Part shown: piece after piece, positions 5,434 to 13,042 of the stretch
How positions within the stretch are numbered: the stretch's first letter is position 1
Layout: each line of letters starts with the position of its first letter
Position numbers and translations under genes: made by a program
The notes under the pieces: model-generated
Database searches by the model: none
What the model was told of the DNA's origin: nothing
The model's input: the letters and a program-made list of their open reading frames with translations, nothing else
From: Clostridia bacterium
Lineage (GTDB): Bacteria; Bacillota_A; Clostridia; Oscillospirales; Acutalibacteraceae
Assembly: GCA_024699005.1 (NCBI GenBank)
Contig: JAILQN010000220.1
Span: forward strand, 1-16,024
DNA: 16,024 nucleotides
Reading direction: 5' to 3'

Positions 5434-8274
5434 ATGATTGAGAAAATGCTGCTTTTAAGGGTCGCGGGACCCATGGACAAGCTCGGCAACATCCTGCTGC
5501 GGCTGTGTCTCGGAGCGGATATCCACCTGGAGAACGCCGCAGATGCGCTCGGCAGGGCGGAAGGCTATATTCCCGTGAGCGGCGAATCACCTTTCACGGC
5601 CGTGACAGAGAGCATCCGCGCAATATCCGATGCAGCCGGCGACCCGATAGACGACAGGGAGCTTACGAGCGCCCTCACCGCCGGCAAAGAGGCTTCCGAC
5701 GAATATGTCAGGGCTCTCCACAAGTGTCTGGAAGACGCGGAGGACAATTTTGACCAGAACGATATCAACGTGTTCCTGTCAGGCTTAAAGCCCCGTCTTG
5801 ACGAATATATCAAAAAAATCTCCGCCCTGGACACGTCTACGGCAGAACTGAACCATTCACTGGATCTGTCGACGCACTTTTCAGCGCTGGATATAGATAT
5901 CGCAGCTGTCAGACGCGAGCTCAAAACCATAAAAAAACGCGAGAACATGTCCGCGACGTTCGGCCTGATGCCCAAGGACTCTGCGGTAAAGCTGTATCTT
6001 CTGAACGCCGAGGACAAGTTCTTTTTCAAGGCTTTCGCCCGGGACGAGAGCCGCGTCTGGGGCATACGGTGCGCCTCCGATGAAAACGCAGCGGAAGCGC
6101 GCGCCGTGTTTGACACGCTGGGTTTTGAAAGGTTCCCCCTGCCGTCTTCCCCCGAAGCGATAAACAAGACCATCGCCGCCGACAGCCGACGGCTTGCCGA
6201 TATAAAACGGGAGCGCGAGAGCATAACGGAATTCTGGTCCGACAACAGACGCTCACTTACACGCGATCTGTCCATGCTGCTCGACCTGGAGCGCATATGG
6301 AAACTGCGATCTTACGCCGCGGTGAAGGACGGTTTGTTCCATATCGTCGGCTGGATAAGAGCAAAAACAAAAAAAGACGTAACCGATATCCTCAAGAACG
6401 AAACCGGTGTTGAATATTTCATCCGGAAACCGGAAGAGATCGCGAAAGCGAACGCGGCCGAACCGTTCCCGTTCGAGGAAAACATAAACGACATAGAATA
6501 CCTCGCCCGCGAGACAAATGCGGACCTCGGTTCCGGAAAGCTTTTCAATATCCTCGGGACCGAACGCGATCTGACGCCGGAATATACAGAACAGTTCTCG
6601 GCTTACCTGGGCGGCGGCGGCATAGGCAGATCCGGAGAAGAGCTCATCCCTCCCGCTCTCAGGGGAGAGATCCGCGTTCACGCCAACGAACGCCGCAGCA
6701 TCCACGATGAGAGGCGCGAGCTGAAGAAAAAGATCAGCCGTCTTTCGCACTTCCTGGCGCTGGGCGTGAATATAGAGGACGTTACCGGGACCAAATACAT
6801 AAAAGCCGCTTTCGGACGTCTGCCGCGCAAAGCGGCAGAGGAGATCCTCGCGAACGACAACAGGGAATTTGAATTTGAGATTTATTCCTCTGACGACCGC
6901 ACAAGCTGGTGTATATGGGCAGCGCTTACCGACAAGGCGGAGGCCGTCGCAGACCGGTTTGACGCGTTGTATTTCAAGAAATATGATTTCTCGGGGATCA
7001 CCGGTACCCCGCGTGAGGCTATCGCCCGTCTTGAAGAGGAACTGAAAGCCCTGGACGAACGCAGCTCTTCGCTTTCGGATTTCTGGAACGCTAACGAGCA
7101 CAATATACTGATGTCCTATTCCATACTGCTCGATCTGCAGAAACTGTGGAACGCGCGCGGTTCCGTCCGGAAGAAAAACGACAGATTCATCTTTGCCGGC
7201 AACGTGCCGAAAGCGGACAAGCGCGAGATGACAAAGCTGCTCGAGACCTTCGGCGGCTTCGACGCCTCCGAAGACGCCGCCGCGGCGAATCCCGCCGCGA
7301 CCCCTCCGACCCGCCTCAGGAATCTCAGGCTTTTCTCCCCCTATGAGTACTTTGTCGGGATGTACGGCATGCCCTCCTACGGCTCCGTGGATATCACCCC
7401 CTTCGTCGCAGTGACTTACACCCTGCTGTTCGGTACGATGTTCGGCGACCTTGGTCAGGGCGCGGTGCTGATTCTGATCGGGGTATTCATGTGGCTGAAG
7501 AAAAAAATGGCGCTGGGCAAGATACTCATCCCATGCGGAGCGGCATCCATGGTCGGCGGCCTGGTGTTCGGCTCGGTATTCGGCTACGAGGAGCTCCTCG
7601 ACCCGCTTTATCACGCCGTCGGGATGGCGGGCAAACCGGTGTCCGTCATGGAGAGCATAAACGGCGTGCTGGTGTTCGCGATATTCACGGGCATAGCGCT
7701 CGTTTGTCTCTCGATATTGCTTAATATATTTACCGCGTTAAGGGAACGGCGTTTCGGCGCTGCGGTCTTCGGCACAAACGGCGTCGCAGGACTCGCGCTG
7801 TACGTATGCGGCGTCAGCCTCGTTTATGACTTCATGGCGAAAAAAACGCTCATTCCCGGCAGGATCGCGATCCCTGTCATGGCTGTTTGCGCGGTGATAC
7901 TGTTCCTTCAGGAATGGATCATCGGATTGATCGACAGGCGCGAATTCAGAATACACGGCAGCGTTTCCGATTTTATAATGCAGAACTTTTTCGAGCTGAT
8001 CGAATACGTCCTGTCCTACTTCTCCAACACCGTTTCGTTCCTGCGCGTCGGCGCTTTCGTGCTGGTGCACGCCGGAATGATGATGGTCGTGTTCTCCCTT
8101 GCGGGAGAGAGCCGCAATGTATTCGTGATCATACTGGGCAATATACTCGTCATCGCGCTTGAGGGGCTGCTTTCGGGTATACAGGCGCTCCGACTGGAAT
8201 ATTACGAAATGTTCTCCCGCTGCTATACCGGCGGAGGAAAAGAGTTTGAATCGATTTCGACGAAAATCGGATAG
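5434..8274 (+). CDS. V/A-type ATPase subunit I (a) with duplicated cytosolic arm
   Basis: The 946-aa product is the membrane stator subunit that forms the ion half-channels against the K ring. The N-terminus (MIEKMLLLRVAGPMDKL) is typical. Residues about 630-946 form the membrane domain with roughly seven to eight helices; the conserved motif FLRVGAF supplies the essential channel arginine (Arg871). The cytosolic part is about 300 residues longer than usual because the arm module appears twice: residues about 147-320 and about 434-605 share the order LSxHFxAL, FGxxP, W-I, a helical hairpin with FWxxN, then S-x-LLDL and W-x-x-R. Family members are usually near 650 aa. The ribosome site is weak (GGA at 5422-5424); an alternative ATG at 5446 exists. 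Both copies keep the charged coiled-coil hairpin expected of a stalk-binding arm, so neither looks decayed. Confidence 0.92.
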   Translation: MIEKMLLLRVAGPMDKLGNILLRLCLGADIHLENAADALGRAEGYIPVSGESPFTAVTESIRAISDAAGDPIDDRELTSALTAGKEASDEYVRALHKCLEDAEDNFDQNDINVFLSGLKPRLDEYIKKISALDTSTAELNHSLDLSTHFSALDIDIAAVRRELKTIKKRENMSATFGLMPKDSAVKLYLLNAEDKFFFKAFARDESRVWGIRCASDENAAEARAVFDTLGFERFPLPSSPEAINKTIAADSRRLADIKRERESITEFWSDNRRSLTRDLSMLLDLERIWKLRSYAAVKDGLFHIVGWIRAKTKKDVTDILKNETGVEYFIRKPEEIAKANAAEPFPFEENINDIEYLARETNADLGSGKLFNILGTERDLTPEYTEQFSAYLGGGGIGRSGEELIPPALRGEIRVHANERRSIHDERRELKKKISRLSHFLALGVNIEDVTGTKYIKAAFGRLPRKAAEEILANDNREFEFEIYSSDDRTSWCIWAALTDKAEAVADRFDALYFKKYDFSGITGTPREAIARLEEELKALDERSSSLSDFWNANEHNILMSYSILLDLQKLWNARGSVRKKNDRFIFAGNVPKADKREMTKLLETFGGFDASEDAAAANPAATPPTRLRNLRLFSPYEYFVGMYGMPSYGSVDITPFVAVTYTLLFGTMFGDLGQGAVLILIGVFMWLKKKMALGKILIPCGAASMVGGLVFGSVFGYEELLDPLYHAVGMAGKPVSVMESINGVLVFAIFTGIALVCLSILLNIFTALRERRFGAAVFGTNGVAGLALYVCGVSLVYDFMAKKTLIPGRIAIPVMAVCAVILFLQEWIIGLIDRREFRIHGSVSDFIMQNFFELIEYVLSYFSNTVSFLRVGAFVLVHAGMMMVVFSLAGESRNVFVIILGNILVIALEGLLSGIQALRLEYYEMFSRCYTGGGKEFESISTKIG

Positions 8275-8312
8275 CCGCCGTCCGGGCAGCATAACGACTT
8301 TGAATAATTTGC

Positions 8313-8521
8313 AATTAGCAATGTGCAATGTGCAATTGCGTTTCAGATTTCAGAAGTGTCAGCTTGCTGCCGCCCCGGCAGAATTATGCAACTGAGAACG
8401 GTTGAGATATCCCTGCTGCCTGAACAGTTTACACATTCTTTCGGGGCGGAGAAAACTCAACCGTCGAAGTAAGCAGTGGCGCAATTACACATTGCACATT
8501 GCACATTGCACATTGCTAATT
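8313..8521. repeat. Terminal-inverted-repeat element, copy 1, before subunit K
   Basis: The ends are inverted repeats built of 7-base CAATGTG-type units: left 8313-8340 (about two units) and right 8480-8521 (about four units, CATTGCACATTGCACATTG). The core of about 140 bases has no credible gene. It contains CGGGGCGGAGAAAACTCAACCG (described here by position 8442-8463) and GCGTTTCAGATT (8338-8349), both of which recur in reverse complement in copy 2 at 9336-9357 and 9451-9462. It fills nearly the entire gap between subunits I and K and is immediately followed by the leader and ribosome site of K. It is MITE-like; no transposase is present in the window. Confidence 0.8.
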
Positions 8522-8559
8522 AACGATACCGTTTTCTCAACTGAAAAACAGAAAGGAAG
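8519..8559 (+). promoter_or_regulatory. Leader and ribosome site of subunit K, duplicated before E::A
   Basis: These 41 bases (starting ATTAACGATACCGTTT and ending ACAGAAAGGAAG) match 36 of 41 positions with 9492-9532, in the same orientation. Both copies end in an AAAGGAAG ribosome site, 5 bases before the ATG of K here and 11 before the ATG of E::A there. Because the adjacent element cores are inverted relative to each other, the leader marks the original direct duplication. Confidence 0.75.
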
Positions 8560-8564
8560 AAAAC

Positions 8565-9038
8565 ATGAAAATAATAATCTACGCTCTTTTGGTCATCATT
8601 CCCGTCGCCGCCTTATCGGTCGTTACCTACACCGGCGTGAAAGCCGCGCTTGCCGGAGGCAGCAGACGAAGGATCCTCGTCAGGAACGCCGCCGTGTTTT
8701 TCGCAGCTCTGGTTCTTGTCTCCGGACTGGCGCTCTTTGCCGGAGCGACCGACGCCGCGGAACTTGCCGATACGGAGACCGCTGAAACGGCTGAAACCGC
8801 CGACGCCGGCTCCGGCGGCATAACCGATAAGGGCCTGGGGCTCATAGCCGCGGCGCTCGTCACCTCACTTGCCGGCATCGGCGGAGGTATAGCCGTCGCC
8901 GCAGGTGCGCCTGCCGCTATCGCCGCTGCGAGCGAAAACGCGTCTTCCTTCGGCAAATCGCTGATATTCGTTGCTCTTGGCGAGTCCATCGCCCTTTACG
9001 GCGTGGTCATCTCGATCCTTATTCTGAACACTATATGA
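8565..9038 (+). CDS. V/A-type ATPase subunit K (rotor c-ring proteolipid)
   Basis: The 157-aa product has four predicted membrane helices (about 4-26, 41-60, 88-122 and 129-155). The second pair is a good proteolipid hairpin: a glycine-rich helix (SLAGIGGGIAVAAGAP) and an outer helix carrying the ion-binding glutamate (FVALGESIALYGVV, Glu140). The first pair does not resemble a c-type hairpin and lacks an acidic residue, and a loop of Glu/Thr/Ala repeats (about 62-82) joins the pairs, so each K likely offers one ion site. The total length matches the E. hirae NtpK type, which also uses a single glutamate. At the place where sodium-type rings usually carry Gln I read Val/Ala, hinting at protons, but the alignment is by eye. 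K stop and F start overlap by 4 bases. Confidence 0.88.
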   Translation: MKIIIYALLVIIPVAALSVVTYTGVKAALAGGSRRRILVRNAAVFFAALVLVSGLALFAGATDAAELADTETAETAETADAGSGGITDKGLGLIAAALVTSLAGIGGGIAVAAGAPAAIAAASENASSFGKSLIFVALGESIALYGVVISILILNTI

Positions 9039-9277
9039 TCCTTCGGGTCATTACGGACAACGCTTCCGCCGCTCAGGGCTTTCGCCTCGGCGGCATGGAA
9101 TGCACCGTAGCCGCATTGCCGGCAGAGCTGGAATCGGCGCTGAAAACCGCTCTTGCGGATGAAAACACAGCCGCCGTTTTTATAACACGGAAGCTGTATG
9201 ACGCCAACGCCGCGCTTATCAGGGAAGCGGAGGCGGGCGTTTTGCTGCCGGTCGTGGTACGAATAGACGACAATTGA
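9035..9277 (+). CDS. V/A-type ATPase subunit F (central shaft), short
   Basis: The 80-aa product has the subunit F pattern: an N-terminal strand (ILRVITDN), the conserved GFRLGGM motif (residues 15-21), a helix (AELESALKTALADE), the strand AAVFITRKLYD and the last strand LLPVVVRID. F binds subunit D in the rotating central shaft and helps regulate the enzyme. Family members are usually about 100-110 aa with a C-terminal helix after the last strand; here the protein ends directly at that strand, and the repeat element at 9282 starts five bases after the stop, so the C-terminal helix may have been lost when the element inserted. Translation is coupled to K by an ATGA overlap. Confidence 0.82.
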   Translation: MILRVITDNASAAQGFRLGGMECTVAALPAELESALKTALADENTAAVFITRKLYDANAALIREAEAGVLLPVVVRIDDN

Positions 9278-9281
9278 AGAA

Positions 9282-9494
9282 CAATGTGCAATTAGCAATG
9301 TGCAATGTGCAATTGCGCCGTTACTTATTTCAATGCGGTTGAGTTTTCTCCGCCCCGGAAGAATTTGTAATCAATGATAACCGGTCAAGAATATAATGAC
9401 CGTTCTCAGCGGCATCATTCTATCGTGGCGGCAGAAAGCTGACGCTTGTGAATCTGAAACGCAATTGCACATTGCACACTGCACATTGCACATT
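9282..9494. repeat. Terminal-inverted-repeat element, copy 2, core inverted
   Basis: The ends are CAATGTG-type inverted repeats: left 9282-9317 and right 9459-9494. The core is the reverse complement of the core of copy 1: 9336-9357 matches 8442-8463 over 22 bases without mismatch, 9451-9462 matches 8338-8349, and a CTGAGAACGGT block (8392-8402) also pairs with its complement near 9400. Between these blocks the cores have diverged, so the duplication is not recent. A TATAAT at 9392-9397 points towards E::A but has no convincing -35. The element occupies the whole gap from the stop of F to the leader of E::A. Confidence 0.8.
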
Positions 9495-9532
9495 AACGAT
9501 ACCGTTTCCCCTGCTGAATAACAGAAAGGAAG
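9492..9532 (+). promoter_or_regulatory. Leader and ribosome site of the E::A fusion gene
   Basis: Direct copy (36 of 41 bases) of the leader at 8519-8559. It ends in AAAGGAAG and is followed after 11 bases by the ATG at 9544. This decides the start: an upstream in-frame ATG at 9448 would read through the repeat element and lacks a ribosome site. Confidence 0.75.
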
Positions 9533-9543
9533 GACAAACTGCG

Positions 9544-11985
9544 ATGTCCACCACCCGTGACACAGAGTTTCTCCGGGCGATAGAGCTGACCTCCGGCACG
9601 GAGCGAGGCGACATAGACCGCGGCCTTGCGGCATATCTCGCCGACAGGGAGAAAGAATCGCGCGAAAAAGCGCAGGCGCTGTACGACGCGCACATGGCGA
9701 AACAGCGTAAACTTTACCTCGCGGCGGGAGGCAGAGCGGAATACGAGCGCGCCGCGGAGGAGAGGCGGCAGCTTGCCGCCGCGGAAGCCGCTCTGGAAGA
9801 GCATGTGTTTGACGCTGTCAAAAAAAAGCTCAGCGCTTTCACGCTCTCCCCGGAATACGGAAAATTTGTCGTTGAATCGGCAAAAAAGATGCTCGGTCTT
9901 TGCGGGGATGATCCTCTTGTCATTTACGTCAGGGAACAGGACAGCGGACTTGTTCCGCAAATAAAGGTACTGTCCGACAGGATAACGGTAAAGACAGCGG
10001 ACGATATCAAAGCAGGCGGCATAAGGGGCGAATCGGCGGAAGCCCGCCTGATATTTGACGACACTCTCGACTCGGCGGCTGACAGTCAGCGCGGATACTG
10101 GAGAGAGATTTCGGGATTAAGTTCCAGGCTCCAAGCTCCAAGTTCCGAGTTCAATGAGATCAGACCGGACGGATCTCCGATTACAGAAAACTCAGAATCA
10201 GGAACAAAGAACTCAGAATCATATTCTCAACACTTAAAACCCGGCACTCAAATCTTATACAGGATATTCGGAATAAACGGTCCCGTCGTGACGGTCAGCG
10301 GCAGGACCGGGCTTGAAATGTCCGAATCCTGTCTTGTCGGAAGCGAACAGCTTATCGGCGAGGTGATCAAGATAACAGAGGACGCCGCCGTGATCCAGGT
10401 ATACGAGGACACGGGCGGACTCAGACGGGGCGATGCGGTGGTTTCCACCGGCGCGGCAATGTCCGTGACTCTCGCTCCGGGACTTCTGGGCAATATATAC
10501 GACGGTATAGGACGGCCGCTGAGCGTCCTCGCGGCGCAATCCGGCGCGTATCTGCCGAAAGGGCAGAACGCCGGCTCAGCAGACGAAGAAAAGCTTTGGG
10601 AGGTAAAAGTCAGAGTAAACGAAGGCGACACTGTCTCCGGCGGGCAGATATTCGCCGAATGCCCCGAAACCGCAGCCATAACCCACAGGGCGATGATACC
10701 GCCGTCTGTTTCGGGCAAAGTCGTTATGTCCCGGGGCGACGGCTCCTACCGTGTGAACGATACGATAATCCGTATAGAAAGCGAGGACGGTCAGGTCCGC
10801 GATATATCCCTCGCGCAGAAATGGCCGGTCAGGATCCCCCGTCCCGTCAGGAAAAGGCTGCCTGTAAGCGTGCCGCTCATCACCGGGCAAAGGATCATCG
10901 ACACGATGTTCCCCATCGCGAAAGGCGGCAGCGCCGCCATACCCGGCGGCTTCGGCACCGGCAAAACGGTCCTGCAGCACCAGCTCGCGAAATTCGCCGA
11001 CGCAGATATCATAGTTTACGTGGGCTGCGGCGAGCGCGGCAACGAGATGACCCAGGCGCTGACTGAGTTTTCCGAGCTCACCGATCCGAACACCGGCAGA
11101 CCGCTTTTAGAACGAACCATACTTATCGCCAACACGTCCAATATGCCCGTCGCCGCCAGAGAAGCGTCGATATACACCGGCATCACCCTCGCGGAATACT
11201 ACCGCGATATGGGTTACAATACGGCGATAATGGCGGACTCAACGTCCCGATGGGCAGAGGCCCTTCGCGAGATATCCGGACGCCTGGAGGAGATGCCCGC
11301 TGAAGAGGGTTACCCTGCTTACCTGCCCTCGCGGCTTGCCGCGTTCTATGAGCGCGCGGGATACTTTGAGGCTCTCTCCGGCTCCGCCGGCTCCGTTACG
11401 ATCATAGGCGCGGTATCGCCTGCCGGCGCGGATTTCTCCGAGCCGGTCACCCAAAACACGAAGCGTTTCACCCGCTGTTTCTGGGCTCTGGACAAAAGCC
11501 TCGCCTATGCACGGCACTACCCCGCCGTCAACTGGAACGAAAGCTATTCCGAATACGCCGGCGAACTTGAAGGATGGTTCACAAAAAGCGCCGGAGACGA
11601 TTTTGCCGGGATGCGAAGCCGGATCATTGCCATACTGTCTGAGGAGAACCGGCTGAACGAGGTGGTAAAACTGCTCGGCGCCGACCTGCTGCCTGAGGAG
11701 CAGAAGCTGACTCTGGAGATCGCCGCCGTGATACGTATCGGTTTTTTGCAGCAAAACGCCCTCGACCCGGCGGACGCGAGCGTCCCGGTTGCAAAGCAGC
11801 GTGAAATGATGCGTGCGATCATACATCTTGCCGACGCCGCATCCGACGCTCTTAAAAACAAAATGCCCGTCTCGGAAATAATAAAAACCGGGATATTCGA
11901 TATGGCAAAGAGGATGAAGTTCGGAGGATTCTCTCTGGACGATCTCAATACAGAGATCGACAAAGTAATGTTTACAAAATCTTAA
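9544..11985 (+). CDS. Fused V/A-type ATPase subunits E (stalk) and A (catalytic)
   Basis: One 813-aa frame joins two subunits normally made separately. Residues 1-192 are subunit E: a charged coiled coil (about 25-90), then a head domain ending in [20 protein letters not shown], which matches the conserved end of E. Residues about 193-233 are a polar Ser/Glu/Asn/Pro linker with no start codon in frame. Residues about 234-813 are a full-length subunit A: beta-barrel start ([15 protein letters not shown]), the A-specific bulge (about 330-430), Walker A GGFGTGKT (468-475), GCGERGNEM (495-502) and Walker B region [13 protein letters not shown] (561-573), then the helical C-terminal domain. E holds the stalk to the top of the head; A hydrolyses or makes ATP. 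No B or D gene follows. Both halves look intact, so the fusion could be functional. Confidence 0.9.
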   Translation: MSTTRDTEFLRAIELTSGTERGDIDRGLAAYLADREKESREKAQALYDAHMAKQRKLYLAAGGRAEYERAAEERRQLAAAEAALEEHVFDAVKKKLSAFTLSPEYGKFVVESAKKMLGLCGDDPLVIYVREQDSGLVPQIKVLSDRITVKTADDIKAGGIRGESAEARLIFDDTLDSAADSQRGYWREISGLSSRLQAPSSEFNEIRPDGSPITENSESGTKNSESYSQHLKPGTQILYRIFGINGPVVTVSGRTGLEMSESCLVGSEQLIGEVIKITEDAAVIQVYEDTGGLRRGDAVVSTGAAMSVTLAPGLLGNIYDGIGRPLSVLAAQSGAYLPKGQNAGSADEEKLWEVKVRVNEGDTVSGGQIFAECPETAAITHRAMIPPSVSGKVVMSRGDGSYRVNDTIIRIESEDGQVRDISLAQKWPVRIPRPVRKRLPVSVPLITGQRIIDTMFPIAKGGSAAIPGGFGTGKTVLQHQLAKFADADIIVYVGCGERGNEMTQALTEFSELTDPNTGRPLLERTILIANTSNMPVAAREASIYTGITLAEYYRDMGYNTAIMADSTSRWAEALREISGRLEEMPAEEGYPAYLPSRLAAFYERAGYFEALSGSAGSVTIIGAVSPAGADFSEPVTQNTKRFTRCFWALDKSLAYARHYPAVNWNESYSEYAGELEGWFTKSAGDDFAGMRSRIIAILSEENRLNEVVKLLGADLLPEEQKLTLEIAAVIRIGFLQQNALDPADASVPVAKQREMMRAIIHLADAASDALKNKMPVSEIIKTGIFDMAKRMKFGGFSLDDLNTEIDKVMFTKS
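10121..10242 (+). repeat. Simple-repeat-like DNA encoding the E-A linker
   Basis: The linker DNA is AT-richer and more repetitive than the flanking coding DNA. It has GCTCCAAG/GTTCC-type units at 10121-10151 and a 12-base direct repeat AACTCAGAATCA at 10189-10200 and 10210-10221. It looks like decayed intergenic repeat that has become coding. It contains no in-frame ATG, GTG or TTG with a ribosome site that could start subunit A separately. Confidence 0.6.
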
Positions 11986-11996
11986 ACATTTTCCTA

Positions 11997-12025
11997 TAGA
12001 CATTTCTGTGTGCCTATCGTATACT
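11997..12025 (+). promoter_or_regulatory. Sigma-A-type promoter for the polysaccharide deacetylase
   Basis: TAGACA (11997-12002) and TATACT (12020-12025), 17 bases apart, each 5 of 6 to consensus. It begins 11 bases after the stop of E::A and lies in front of a strong ribosome site (AAGGGGGGG near 12043-12051), so the deacetylase is probably its own transcription unit. No terminator is seen after E::A, so read-through is also possible. Confidence 0.7.
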
Positions 12026-12063
12026 GAAACGGAACTGCAACTAAAGGGGGGGATAACGCGGAA

Positions 12064-12945
12064 ATGAAAAAGCAGATATCGTTAATTGCGCTTCTGTGCG
12101 TAGTCCTCAGTGTATTCGCAGCATGCGGCGGCGGAAGCGTAAAACCGGCAGATACCTTGCCGCACGGCGGCTTTATCATAGATCTTCCCGACAATGTTGT
12201 GATCCCGACGACGGTTCCTTTTTCAGAAGCTGTTTCAGCTGCGGCGGCTATGCCCTCAACCGAACCCGCAGAGCCCCCGGAAACGTCCCCGTCGGAAGAA
12301 ACGACATACTATACTCCGGACCACAAGGTCATATATATCACCTTCGACGACGGTCCAGGTCCCTATACGGAGCGGCTGCTGAATATAATCTCGGCTCATC
12401 CCGGAGTACACGTCACATTCTTTGTGACTCATATGCATACGCAGTACTCCGATATACTCACACGAGAGGCGAACGACGGGCACTCGATAGGCGTCCACTC
12501 CTATACCCACGACTACGATCAGATCTACAGAAGTTCCGAGGCGTTTTGGGACGATTTCACAAAGATGCAGACCGAGATCAAGGCAAAGACGGGTATCGTC
12601 ACCGAAATATCCCGATTCCCGGGCGGCAGCTCCAACACGGTTTCAAATTACAATCCCGGCATCATGACTCAACTGGCGGAAGAGATCCACGAAAGAGGTT
12701 ACGAGTACTTTGACTGGAACGTGCTCTCCGGCGACGCGGGCGACACCACAAGCACTTCTGTGGTATTGGATAATATGAAACGCGGCGTGATGGGAGTAGA
12801 ATATCCCGTGGTGCTCTGCCACGACATCAAGGACTTCACGATCGACGCTATCGACGATTTCCTGACCTGGGGCGAGGAAAACGGCTACACCTTTGAGGGT
12901 CTGACGAAGGATTGCTTCCCTGCGCATCATCATATAAATAACTAG
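12064..12945 (+). CDS. Lipoprotein polysaccharide deacetylase (NodB domain)
   Basis: The 293-aa product starts with a lipoprotein signal (lipobox VFAAC, cysteine 21) and a Pro/Glu/Thr-rich spacer (about 50-85), then a complete NodB catalytic domain (about 88-285). The five family motifs are visible: TFDDGP (Asp95-Asp96), HSYTH (His145 and His149, metal ligands with Asp96), RFPGGS (Arg184), DWNVLSGD (about 218-224) and LCHD (His253). It should work on the outer face of the membrane, removing acetyl groups from peptidoglycan or another N-acetylated glycan; the family also includes sporulation and lysozyme-resistance enzymes. All catalytic positions are kept. It has its own promoter and a strong terminator-like palindrome downstream, and sits where ATPase subunits B and D would be expected. 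Confidence 0.92.
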   Translation: MKKQISLIALLCVVLSVFAACGGGSVKPADTLPHGGFIIDLPDNVVIPTTVPFSEAVSAAAAMPSTEPAEPPETSPSEETTYYTPDHKVIYITFDDGPGPYTERLLNIISAHPGVHVTFFVTHMHTQYSDILTREANDGHSIGVHSYTHDYDQIYRSSEAFWDDFTKMQTEIKAKTGIVTEISRFPGGSSNTVSNYNPGIMTQLAEEIHERGYEYFDWNVLSGDAGDTTSTSVVLDNMKRGVMGVEYPVVLCHDIKDFTIDAIDDFLTWGEENGYTFEGLTKDCFPAHHHINN

Positions 12946-12991
12946 CGGACAGCGGAGCAGACAGCTTAAAAGATTTATTGACTGATCATAA

Positions 12992-13023
12992 CCGGTCCGG
13001 TCGAATTCGTTCGACCGGACCGG
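12992..13023. terminator. Perfect 14-bp palindrome, likely bidirectional terminator
   Basis: CCGGTCCGGTCGAA (12992-13005), a TTCG tetraloop, and the exact complement (13010-13023) lie between the convergent deacetylase and CotH genes. The T-tracts are poor on both sides (CTTTAT on plus; TTATGATCAG on minus), but strength and position fit a shared terminator. Confidence 0.75.
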
Positions 13024-13042
13024 CTTTATGGTATTCCAATAA

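Noticed and set aside
6253..7614. 453-codon minus-strand open frame inside subunit I
   Set aside because: It lies wholly antisense to a well-supported ATPase gene, has low-complexity shadow composition and no recognisable motif; GC-rich codon bias opens such antisense frames.
8480..8521. Possible CRISPR repeats in the CATTGCA tandem runs
   Set aside because: The units are 7 bases, contiguous and without spacers; they form the ends of an inverted-repeat element.
9365..9397. Promoter for E::A within the repeat element (TATAAT at 9392)
   Set aside because: No -35 with acceptable spacing and the equivalent site in copy 1 is not conserved; kept only as a remark.
9448..9543. Upstream in-frame ATG for the E::A gene
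   Set aside because: It would translate the terminal repeat of the element and the leader; the ribosome site at 9525-9532 clearly serves the ATG at 9544.
11239..12003. 254-codon minus-strand open frame antisense to subunit A
   Set aside because: Fully overlaps conserved subunit A motifs; no ribosome site and no family resemblance.
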